From Salvia splendens (Eukaryota > Streptophyta > Magnoliopsida > Lamiales > Lamiaceae), in contig NC_056037.1 of the NCBI RefSeq assembly GCF_004379255.2, positions 13,216,902-13,280,901 on the forward strand: a stretch of DNA of 64,000 nucleotides, read 5' to 3'. The position numbers and the translations under genes were made by a program. The notes under the pieces were generated by a model that was not told the origin of the DNA, searched no databases, and saw only the letters and a program-made list of their open reading frames with translations. Positions 29,001 to 38,929 of the stretch are shown in pieces. Position 1 is the stretch's first letter. Each line of letters opens with the position of its first letter.

Positions 29001-32000
29001 GGTGGTTTAGTGCAAAGCTCAGAAGCAGACATTTTGGAAGCTGGAGTAGGTGAAAGCGCATGGATGAACTTCTGTAGAAAAAAAAAAGTATAACAAATGA
29101 GCTATGGCATAGAAAAGAGGATCACGGAGAAACAGAAGATTTTACTTCAGTGACCAAAACAACATTTTCTTCAACTCCAATGTCCAGAAATTACATGGCA
29201 TAAAAAACCAACTCAACCCGAGTACACTTTATAGAAGAAATGGTTAAACCTGTTTATCTTTATTCCCAACTGGAGCAAGGGCTATAAAACGAGTCACATG
29301 AACAGCACCAATGTTAGCATAAGGTTCACGATCATAGTAGACACCAGCACTTCCTGCAATATGGTAGCTATGATGGAAGGAACCTCATTAGGAGCAAATC
29401 TATCAATGAACTACTGAGGATTGTTGAAAAAGGAAATGCAGTCATAAGAAAGCAATGCTTATCACTCAGTAGGAAAAGCATTTAACCGTATTTCCAGATC
29501 ATGTAAGAGCCTTTTCAGATATTGCAGCTACAATGAAAAGGCCTTCAATATAGAGTCGTTACCAATAAGCATCCATTATAATACTTCCGATACTCTTAAA
29601 ATTGAGAAAATAGTGGAATTCATGTAGCATCATGTCTTGTTCATTTTTCAGTCTTCATTAAGAAATTTTTGAATAGGTTCACTCTTGACTCTTGATATTC
29701 TTGATCATTTCAGAGTATACCAATGACAAACTGCACTCTTATCTTTTATAGAGCCTACGAAATCACTCAAATTTTGATTACTATCAATTTCCAAGTGCAT
29801 CTCCATATACCTAGGGCCGGTATATCTTGAACCATACAAGGCATCAATATTATGTTTGCTTAGAGAAATCAGAAATCCTTACCGAGGTTTAATTTCAGCT
29901 ACCAATTCTGAGATGTTTGAATCACCAATAGATAGATCCATCCCAGAAGGAATACCAGATGAAACAACTCCATTTGTGACCCCAATTGGCCATTCATTAG
30001 TAAAATCCAGTAAAGGAAATGAACAAAAGGTAAATTGTAAAAACAGCAGGAAAGATGGAGTCAGAAGGAGGACAAGAAAGAATAAGGCATTACTCATGGT
30101 CTATATTAAACTGATAAAACTGAAAAGGATATGTCAAAAATACATCAACAATTCCTGGCTCCTCAATTAATGCCCTTAATGAATCAATGTCGTCTTGGCT
30201 GTATGTTCCGAATTGTTGACTGTTTGCAGATTGCCTACCAGATAAGTATGCCACAGATAAACCTAAAGAAGAGTAGTTCATCAGCAGTTCAGCACTTAAA
30301 TACATGTAAACAGATATGCAGAATATCGACTAAGTTTAAAATCCCACAAACTAAATGCTTGAACTGTTAAAAAACTTAAAATAAATCAAGTGGTCACATA
30401 TATGCTATAGGTACATATATCAAGAACCCATAAAATTAGAAGGGATATTGGTCTTAAAAACCATTAACTTTGAGTGGATTCTAGTATTTCCAATGAACTT
30501 CCAAATTGTTATAAAAAATTGTTGGAATTTTAGTGTATTATATGAAAGTATTACTAAATACTTTATAATATATTAATGATATGATTTGCTGGTATTAAAT
30601 GTATTAAGGTTATTATGAAATTCAGTATTTCATAATTCTGTTATACATTTAAATGACGTCAACTGTTTGGCAGTTAATGACAGTTTGTCATTTGTTTCAA
30701 AACTGCACAAAACAGTTACCCATTTTGGCGGTTAAATTAACTGTCATGGCAGTTAATTCGGTTGTGTTGTGTATAAATATAAACAGAAATTCTAAACTAA
30801 GATAGATAGATGAATTTAGTCTTATCCGATCATAGATTTTGTATCCACAAAATACTTGATCTGAAAGTGTTTTCACACGATTCTAAATTATCCAAGTATT
30901 CAATCCTTTTAAAAACCTACATATATTCCTACAAAGATCAAGTAAATTGTACAAGATGACTAGAGGAGAAACTGTGAGAGACATGGCATCTAGAATCACA
31001 AGACTCGACAAGTTTGAAGGGGTAGATTTCAGAAGATGGCAGAAAAATATGCACTTCTTTCTGACATCAATGAAGGTGGTGTATGTTCTGAGTACCCCGA
31101 TGCCTGTGTCTAATGAAGGAGAAGAAGAAACCCTGGAACAGACCAGAAGGAGAAAGAAGTGGGAAACTGATGACTACACATGCTTAGGGCACATCTTGAC
31201 TGGTATGAATGATTCCCTGTTCGACATCTATCAAAATGCAGAATCTGCCAAGGAACTTTGGGATTCTTTGGAAGCCAAATACATGGCTGAAGATGCTTCA
31301 AGCCGGAAATTCCTTGTAAGTGATTTCAATAACTACAAAATGATAGACTCAAGGCCAGTTATGGAACAATACAATGAACTACTCCGGATTCTAGGACAGT
31401 TTGAACAACACCACATGAAAATGGATGAATCCATTTCTGTTTCCAGTGTGATTGACAAACTGCCCCCATCTTGGAGGGACTTTAAACACACCCTTAAACA
31501 TCAAAAGGAAGAACTTTCCTTGGTCCAATTGGGCAGCCATCTCAGAATTGAAGAATCCTTAAGGAATCAAGAGACAGGAAAACCCAAAGATAAGGGTGTG
31601 GCTGTTAATCCATCTGTTAACATGATGGATACTGGTAACAAGTCCAAAGGCAAAAGAAAGGGCAACTTTGGTGACAATTACACAAACAAGAAATCCAAAT
31701 TTACTTGTTGGAAATGTGGAAAGGAGGGTCACTTTAAGAAGGACTGCAGAAGTGGTAAAAAGAACAAGAAGAATGGTGCAAGTTCTAGTAGAACCAAACC
31801 TGACAACTCTGGATCACAAGATCCGGATGCATAAAAGGGATGATGAGAACAATTGGTGGGTTGATTCAGGGGCCACAAGTTATGTTTGCAAGGATAGAAG
31901 GTGGTTCACATCATTGCAAACTAATGTGGATGGGTCTGAAGTTAGAATGGGCAATAGGACTTCTGAATCAATTGAAGGAATAGGAAATATTAAGATAGTA

Positions 32001-35000
32001 TTTACTTCTGGAAACTGTTTACTGTTAAGAAATGTATTGTATGTACCTAATGTTAGGAAAAACTTGCTGTCTAGTCCGGTTCTAAATAACCTTGGATATA
32101 AACAAGTTATTGAATCTAATAAATATGTATTATCTAAGCATGGTGTATTTGTTGGCTTTGGATATTTATGTGATGGAATGTTTAGGCTGAATCTTAATTT
32201 ACCATTTAAAGACAAAAATGCCCTTGTCATCACTTCTAGTAATTCTCCAAACTCTAAGCTTTGGCATGAAAGACAAGGACATGTGCACTATAAAAGAATT
32301 GTAGAAATGTCCAAAAACAGTCTTATTCCTGCATTTACTGTCAACAATGACAGATGTAAAACATGCATGTTAACCAAAATAACCAGGCTCCCATTTAAGG
32401 ATGTTGTTAGGGAATCTAAACCTTTGCAATTAATCCACAGTGATTTATGTGACTTTCACTCAACCCCATCTATGGGAAATAAAAGGTATGTCATTACTTT
32501 CATAGATGATTCAACTAGGTATTGTTATGTATATCTTCTAAACATCAAAGATGAGGCTTTGGACAAATTTAAGATATACAAAACAGAGGTTGAACTCCAA
32601 AAGGGTGAGATGATTAAAGTGTTTAGATCAGATAGGGGAGGTGAGTATTATGACCCTGAATACTTTCAATCAGTTGGAAAAATACATCAAGTAACAACCC
32701 CCTATACCCCACAACAAAATGGAATTTCAGAAAGGAAAAATAGAGTGCTAAAGGAAATGGTAAACTCTATGCTTTCTTATTCTGGTTTAAATGAAGGATT
32801 TTGGGGAGAAGCTATGTTAACAGCCTGTTACATTTTAAATAGGGTACCAAACAAGAAAAGTAAGGCAACTCCCTATGAATTATGGTTTGGAAAACCTCCA
32901 AACCTGAGTTACTTTAAGGTTTGGGGCTGCAGGGCTGTGGTCAGGTTAAATGATCCTAAAAGAAAAACCTTAGGTGAAAAAGGAATTGACTGCATTTTCA
33001 TTGGATATACACAACATTCTAAAGCTTATAGGTTCTTTGTCCTAGAACCAAACAAAGCTGTTTCTGTGAATTCTGTTATGGAATCCAGAGATGCTATATT
33101 TGATGAAAATAGATTCACTTCTATTTCAAGACCTAAGGATTTAAACCCAATTCAAGAAAACAGAATGTTGAATGATCAACAAGATTCTGATGAACCTTCT
33201 ACTCAGCATTGGGTAAGAAGAAGTGTAAGACCAAGGAAACCTGTGGGCATGGATGGAAATTTTCAGCTCCATTTGATTGAAGGATCGAGAGATGAGATTC
33301 AATCTCAGTACTTCTATTGTTTCAACATAGAAGATCCCAAGACATTCAATGAAGCTATGAATTCTAGAGATGTGTCATTTTGGAAGGAAGCCATTGATGA
33401 TGAAATGGATTCCATTCTGCAAAATAACACATGGGAATTGACTGATTTACCCCTCGGTTGTAAACCTCTGGGATGTAAATGGATTTTCAAGAAGAAAATG
33501 AAAACTGATGGGTCAATTGATAAATTCAAGGCAAGGCTTGTGATTCAAGGTTTTAGACAAAAGGAGGGCATAGATTATTTTGACACCTATGCACCTGTGG
33601 CTAGGATTTCAACCATAAGGCCGCTAGTAGCTATGGCTGCTATTCATAAACTTTTAATCCATCAAATGGATGTAAAGACAACATTTTTAAATGGAGACTT
33701 GAATGAAGAAGTCTACATGAAACGGCCTGAAGGATTTATACTTCCTGGTAATGAACACAAAGTGTGCAAATTGGTAAAATCCTTGTATGGATTGAAACAA
33801 GCACCTAAGCAATGGCATCAAAAGTTTGATGACACTGTTTTATCAAATGGATTCACACTGAATCAAGCAGATAAATGTGTTTATTCCAGATTTGACAAAT
33901 CAGGAAATGGGGTCATCATTTGTCTTTATGTTGATGACATGCTCATCTTTGGAACCAGTCAAGATCAGATTGATCAAACCAAAGATTTTCTATCTTCTAA
34001 GTTTTCTATGAAAGACTTAGGAGAGGCAGAGGTCATTTTGGGAATTAGGATCAAAAGAAATTCCTCTAAGGAGATTTCTATCTCTCAATCTCACTATATT
34101 GAGAAGGTGTTGAAGAAATTCAATCATGGTGACTGTGCACCCGTTAGTACTCCTATTGATCCCAATATCAAATTATTGCCAAACAAAGGCAATGCAATTT
34201 CGCAATTGGAATACTCAAAGGCCATTGGCTGTCTGATGTATGCAATGATTAGTACAAGGCCTGATATTGCATTTGCAGTGGGAAAATTGAGTAGGTATAC
34301 TCATAATCCTAGCATTCATCACTGGCAGGCCATAAGGAGGGTGTTTAAGTATTTGAAAGGAACACAGAATTATTGCTTGGCTTACAATGAATTTCCGTCT
34401 GTTTTAGAAGGATATTCGGATGCTAGTTGGATTACTAACTTAGAAGATCATTCCTCAACAAGTGGATGGATATTTCTACTTTGAGGAGGAGCAATCTCTT
34501 GGGCATCAAAGAAGCAAACATGCATAACAAATTCAACCATGGAGTCTGAATTTGTTGCATTAGCAGCAGCAGGCAAAGAGGCTGAGTGGTTAAGGAATTT
34601 AATCTATGAAATTCCTCTGTGGCCAAAACCTATCTCACCTATATCCATGAGGTGTGATAGTGCTGCTACATTGGCTAAGGTATATAGTCAAGTTTACAAT
34701 GGCAAGTCTAGACATTTAGGTGTTAGACATAGCATGGTTAGGGAATTGATCACGAATGGTGTGATAACAGTAGAATTTGTTGGGACTCAACAAAATCTGG
34801 CAAATCATCTAACCAAGGGTTTAGCAAGAGACTTAGTGCACAAGTCTGCTAAAAGGGTGGGTTTAAAGTCCATATAATTCTAATGTTTGGATACCCAATT
34901 TCCTTTTAACTAAATGTTAAATGTGAAATTCAATGTGGAAAGCCAAACAGTAGGATTTGACACATGTTTAATCACTCAAGGTATGTGTTTACAACTGTCA

Positions 35001-37980
35001 GCATAACTGAGGTTGAAGTTTCACTTCTTAATAATCTTTTGACAAATGTTTTGGCAGAACAAGATGAAAAGATTACCTATATGAACATGGAATCCAAGTT
35101 GTTCCAGTAAAGCTTTGGACTTAGCTTTATACATGTTCATTGAAGGATAAGGACACTAGACTTGTTTTTAAATAAGTGTCATGTTTAGATTTTAGTTTGA
35201 AAATTGTGTGTATGTTAAATCTGATATTCAATGTAATAATAAGAGTTCAATTCTCAGAACACTCTTATATTCGAATATTTGTATATTATCATACTAAGAT
35301 GAAAATTCAATCCTTAGGATATTTTCATTTATGCACAATTTTATTTTCTGTTTTGTTTTATGGTAACACTAAAATGGGGGAGGAATGTTGGAATTTTAGT
35401 GTATTATATGAAAGTATTACTAAATACTTTATAATATATTAATGATATGATTTGCTGGTATTAAATGTATTAAGGTTATTATGAAATTCAGTAGTTCATA
35501 ATTCTGTTATACATTTAAATGACGTCAACTGTTTGGCAGTTAATGATGGCAGTTAATGACAGTTTGTCATTTGTTTCAAAACTGCACAAAACAGTTACCC
35601 ATTTTGGCGGTTAAATTAACTGTCATGGCAGTTAATTCGGTTGTGTTGTGTATAAATATAACCAGAAATTCTAAAGTAAGATAGATAGATGAATTTAGTC
35701 TTATCCGATCATAGATTTTGTATCCACAAAATACTTGATCTGAAAGTGTTTTCACACGATTCTAAATTATCCAAGTATTCAATCCTTTTAAAAACCTACA
35801 TATATTCCTACAAAAATCACCATCTTTTAAAACGGTGCCAGTTTCCCACGACGATACTTAATCCTTTGTGGCGATACACTGCCAACGTGGTGTATATGGT
35901 GTAGATTTGAAGTCTAAATACTGCGACCAATAAATTCTCAACCATCTTCATCAAATATCTCCGGCCCCACCGGAACTCTGAATTGACGACATAGTTGGCC
36001 AAAAATATTCTCGGTACCTGCATGCACTCCAGGAGTTCTGCTTCTCTCCCACTCTGAGACAAATTCCCACAAACCTCCCTCCAATAATCACTCAATAACT
36101 CTAAAGGATTTTACCTACTCTACATTCTTCGACCATCAACAATTGCTAAACCACTAACGTCAGATAGGGAAACTGCATCCTCTCTCCTACATACAACATT
36201 GCATACTCCCACCAGATCCACGCCCTCAACACTGTCCCCGTGCATACATCTTCTGTAAATGAAATTCTGTAATAAATTTGTTCCTCAATTTGTGGAAAAT
36301 CAAAGGAACACCAAAATGAGCAACCGCGAACGCGATTGTCTGCGATTTTCATCGAATCGCCGAAATGAGGGAGGAGCTCTACGTAGTGCAATAGCCTCTT
36401 AAGCAAAATTAGTTCTTGCAACCGATTTTAGAGGAAAACAAGAATCTATGAATTGATGCATCTAACAATCGGCAGCAAACAAAATTTAGATTTGGAAAAA
36501 AAGTGAGGAGAGGTGAGGCGGTGTAGTAGCATGAGCGGCAGTGCAGACTGGAGAGGGAGATTCCAGCTGGGGAGACTGGAGAGAGTCCTTGTGCAGTTGG
36601 GAGAGATAAAAAAGTATTTCAAGAAAATGAATCAATTTCACAATTGGGGTTTATATTGAGTTAAATGACCCGTGATTGTGAAACAACGTCATTCAGGCTT
36701 ACAATTGGTCATTGCTACATAGATATCACGGCATGCTACGCAAGATGCATTTTTCCCTGAGAATTTCTATTTGGGCGGGTTGGGAGAACTGTACACTTTT
36801 AGAAGATGGTAATTTTTAGACCACTCATGAGAAATACCAAAATCCGCCCAAAGTTCATGGTTTTTACGATCAATATCCGAAATTAGAACATTGGGGACCT
36901 ACAGATAAGGTGCTTAAGCCTTTTTCTTGAAAATGTCTATTCTAAGAGCTTTAAAAAACTCAACCTCAGTAAACTGACAAAATTTCAAGAGTATTGTTTT
37001 GTCTTGTTCTGAAATACCTCTGAAGAGCAGTTACATAAGTCAGACAAGCGCAAAATCAACCTTCACTAATTAGACTGTGATGTTAGATATCTAAATGTGG
37101 TAAAAAAATGACAATAAAGAGCTTGAAAATGATTTGCTCTCAGAACTTCCTTTTGCAACTACTATGACACTCCTCAAGGAGACAAATTAAAACTGGAATC
37201 ATACCATAAGCTCGTCAATTTCGTGTTGTCCTTGTCTCTAATAGATACATTGTTCATACCCTTTATAATCCAAGTTCATTAGTATTTGTCAACTATACAG
37301 AAGGTGTGATCTAACTACGGGTAAAATAAGAAAGATGCACTGTTCTGATGTCTCTCTCAAGCATTCAGTGATCAATGGACGACTAGATAAATATTCATTC
37401 AAGAGAAAAACTATATAACGCTAAGAAACTCGAAGTCTCAAACAACAAACAAACAGGAAAACATATCACGGTTATCAAAGTGAAATTCACACACCTCTAC
37501 CCAATATGAAAAAGCAAAATATATGGAGATATTAAACAAGTACCATGGAGAAGAAACTTCCCGCTGCCTCTCAACCAGTACAAATTCTCGCAGACTTTTA
37601 GCCCATCCATCTTAAACCCTAGATTAGCGGAATCCTTGGCCACAGCTCCCAGAGTTTTGGGGGCGGCAATGCCGTAATCGCCGATGAAGTAGGTGGGAAT
37701 AGGGATTTTGGAGCGGCCTTCGACGTAGTCATTAAACTCCTCCAGCTGCTCCGGAGCGTCGGGGAAGAACTGACCAACACACAGAAGCGCGTCGAACGGC
37801 CCTGCTGATTTGTTCACCTGAAAATTTGCAGTAAACAGAAGCGTAAATCGTGTGATCGAGTTGGCGGAAGTGAGGATCAGAGTAGGAGAGTGCAAAGCTT
37901 ACGGAGGAAACGCGTTTGAAGAGCTGGGCGAGGCGGCCGCGGGCATCGCCGCAGAGAAGAATGCGGGGAGCTGCTGCCAT
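26001..37980 (-). CDS. C3H64: CCCH zinc-finger / CwfJ-domain protein (CWF19L1-like)
   Basis: Ten exons give a continuous 606-aa frame: 37980-37903, 37817-37544, 30262-30133, 29999-29883, 29367-29250, 29071-28623, 28492-28207, 27904-27811, 26820-26675, 26129-26001. The N-terminus (MAAAPRILLCGDARGRLAQL) begins the CWF19L1-type metallophosphoesterase-like domain. Two CCCH fingers of spacing C-X8-C-X5-C-X3-H sit at about 315-334 and 347-366. They are followed by the HIT-like CwfJ domain (KECWFCLSSP, DHVLIIPIEHLP) and the second CwfJ domain (FQFGREVLAGLL) to the C-terminus. The order and length match Arabidopsis zinc finger protein 64. The family is linked to lariat-intron debranching and splicing, so a nuclear RNA role is inferred. 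Intron 2 is 7.3 kb because of nested transposons, and intron 3 is U12-type. The gene is head to head with the DENR gene. Confidence 0.9.
30000..30132 (-). other. U12-type AT-AC intron (intron 3, C3H64-like)
   Basis: The exon frame can be joined only if the intron starts ATATCCTTTT and ends TTTTAC. The donor is a perfect match to the U12 AT-AC consensus. TTCCTTTAC, close to the U12 branch site TTCCTTRAC, lies about 11 nt before the acceptor. Joined exons read VFLT-NEWPIGVTN, as expected for this family. No GT-AG alternative restores the frame. Confidence 0.88.
30520..30933 (+). repeat. 5' LTR of the nested copia
   Basis: 414 bp. It contains GTGTATAAATATA (about 30769), a likely TATA box, and TACTTGATCT (30853-30862), which is complementary to AGATCAAGTA just after the LTR (30935-30944). 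Confidence 0.95.
30956..31834 (+). CDS. Copia Gag protein
   Basis: A 292-aa frame starts at ATG 30956 (MTRGETVRDM). It contains the retrotransposon Gag region (YTCLGHILTGMNDSLF; SRPVMEQYNELLRIL) and a CCHC zinc knuckle CWKCGKEGHFKKDC near residue 250. Gag would package the RNA into cytoplasmic virus-like particles. The frame ends with TAA at 31832, overlapping the start of the pol frame by a few bases. Pol lies in the +1 frame. Confidence 0.88.
   Translation: MTRGETVRDMASRITRLDKFEGVDFRRWQKNMHFFLTSMKVVYVLSTPMPVSNEGEEETLEQTRRRKKWETDDYTCLGHILTGMNDSLFDIYQNAESAKELWDSLEAKYMAEDASSRKFLVSDFNNYKMIDSRPVMEQYNELLRILGQFEQHHMKMDESISVSSVIDKLPPSWRDFKHTLKHQKEELSLVQLGSHLRIEESLRNQETGKPKDKGVAVNPSVNMMDTGNKSKGKRKGNFGDNYTNKKSKFTCWKCGKEGHFKKDCRSGKKNKKNGASSSRTKPDNSGSQDPDA
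31830..34877 (+). pseudogene. Copia Pol polyprotein, one internal stop
   Basis: From HKRDDENNWWVDSG onward: protease DSGATSYVC, integrase (CKTCMLTKITRL; HSDLCDF; SDRGGEYYD; NGISERKN), reverse transcriptase (FLNGDLNEEVYM; CLYVDDMLIFG) and RNase H ([22 protein letters not shown]). It lacks its own start and is in the +1 frame relative to gag. A TGA at 34482-34484 replaces the Gly codon expected in the GWIFxLGGGAISW region, cutting off RNase H. All catalytic motifs upstream are present. The lesion is probably recent, since the LTRs are nearly identical. Confidence 0.9.
35386..35812 (+). repeat. 3' LTR of the nested copia
   Basis: 427 bp, identical to the left LTR except for about three substitutions and a 13-bp duplication of GATGGCAGTTAAT. 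Confidence 0.95.
36889..37543 (-). other. Remainder of intron 2 (C3H64-like gene)
   Basis: AT-rich intronic sequence between the Mutator-like element and exon 2. No further element or coding exon is recognised. Confidence 0.6.
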
Positions 37981-38089
37981 GAGAGGGAGGCTGTTGAGCT
38001 CAATTGATTTCACAATTTGAATTTTCACAATCCCTTCCCATTTTATTAATCAAGAATTAAAATTTAATTAGGACAGACATAGATTTTTA
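37981..38089. promoter_or_regulatory. C3H64-side half of a split bidirectional promoter
   Basis: Only 109 bp separate the C3H64-like ATG (minus strand) from the MULE. The other half (46108-46269) lies beyond the MULE and abuts the DENR ATG. Before insertion the two start codons would have been about 270 bp apart, in divergent orientation. The TAGATTTTTA target duplication at 38080-38089 marks the cut. Confidence 0.7.
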
Positions 38090-38171
38090 GGGAAAATCGG
38101 GTTTATGGGGCACTTTACACTAAAGATTACGTAAATGTACCCATTTTGTTATCTATTCCAAAAATGGGAAA

Positions 38172-38402
38172 AACGCCAACCACATTGGCGTTTCTATTAG
38201 TAAAAACGCCAACCTCATTGGCGTTTATCTTCGCGTCGTATTGGAGGTGTATTTTCGCCAAATACAGCGGCGGGAAAAAACGCCAATGAAGTTGGCGTGT
38301 TTTAAGGTAAAACGCCAATGTAGTTGGCGTGTTTAATTAATAAAAACGCCACTGAGGTTGGCGTGTTATGCTTAAAAACGCCAATTTGAGCGGCGTGTTT
38401 CT
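38172..38402. repeat. Left array of 15-bp palindromes (6 copies)
   Basis: Six copies of the pattern CGCCA-N7-TGGCG, mostly within AAAACGCCAA...TTGGCGTTTT. The centre is always 7 bp while its sequence varies. The first copies are part of the TIR. Confidence 0.85.
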
Positions 38403-38924
38403 GTTGAACCATATCCTTATCAGATCTCCCCCAACATCGCGACCATAAACACTTTCCCTCCCCAAAACGCGAAAACCCTTCCCAAACGCATAAAAACCTT
38501 TCGCTCGGGTCGACCCGGTGGTGGATTTAAGCGTGGATATTTTGAATTTGGCTAATTCTTTCAACCATTAGTCCTTCTAATCGGTTAGTATATCAAATTT
38601 TAGACTCATTCTTCTAAACATTAGTCTTCCAATATTTGATTGATTGTTGTGATAATATATATTGTAGTGTAATTAATATAATAGTTTGACCAATTATTAT
38701 GGGTACACTAATATTTTGATGGATTATTATGATAGTATATATTTTAATGGAAATATTTTGACCAATTGTTATGCTATTATATGTTATAGTATATTTTATG
38801 GATTGTTATGATAATACATATTGTAGTGTATTTAATAGAATTATTTTGTCAATTTTTTGGCTGACTCTACATAATGATGAATGTAAAAATAATACATATT
38901 TATTTGTGTTTTACATTATTGCAG
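38403..38924 (+). promoter_or_regulatory. Leader exon and 5' UTR intron of the MULE transposase
   Basis: A GC-richer leader (about 38400-38583) ends TCTAATCG and is followed by the donor GTTAGTATATC. An AT-rich stretch leads to an acceptor ATTATTGCAG at 38924, just before the ATG at 38930. The PMD gene of the same element has a matching arrangement, with donor GTTAGTATGC. Confidence 0.5.
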
Positions 38925-38929
38925 ATAGT

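Larger units (their letters stand above)
30520..35812 (+). mobile_element. Young Ty1/copia element nested in intron 2
   Basis: The LTRs 30520-30933 and 35386-35812 run TGTTGG to CCTACA. The target duplication AAAAT is perfect (30515-30519, 35813-35817). The LTRs differ by about three substitutions and a 13-bp tandem duplication in the right copy (about 35543). A polypurine tract (GGGGGAGGAA) precedes the right LTR. The gag ATG lies only 22 bp after the left LTR, and no TGG-type primer-binding site is present. It lies opposite to the host gene's transcription. Confidence 0.96.
30442..36879. mobile_element. Mutator-like element in intron 2, split by copia
   Basis: Long terminal inverted repeats of about 130 bp start GGGATATTGGTCTTAAAAAC on the left and its near-complement on the right. 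A perfect 9-bp target duplication AAATTAGAA flanks them (30433-30441, 36880-36888). The copia at 30520-35812 sits inside the left TIR, so the original element was about 1140 bp. The interior (35900-36700) has mixed base composition. I recognise no transposase there, and it may hold captured host sequence, but I cannot name it. Confidence 0.85.

Noticed and set aside
30090..30305. A GT-AG intron in place of the AT-AC intron
   Set aside because: No GT near the end of VFLT and no AG near NEWP restores the frame; AT-AC with U12 signals does so exactly.
38172..38402. Palindrome array considered as CRISPR
   Set aside because: The genome is a plant nuclear one, the spacing is irregular, there are no unique spacers of fixed length and the arrays belong to a MULE.
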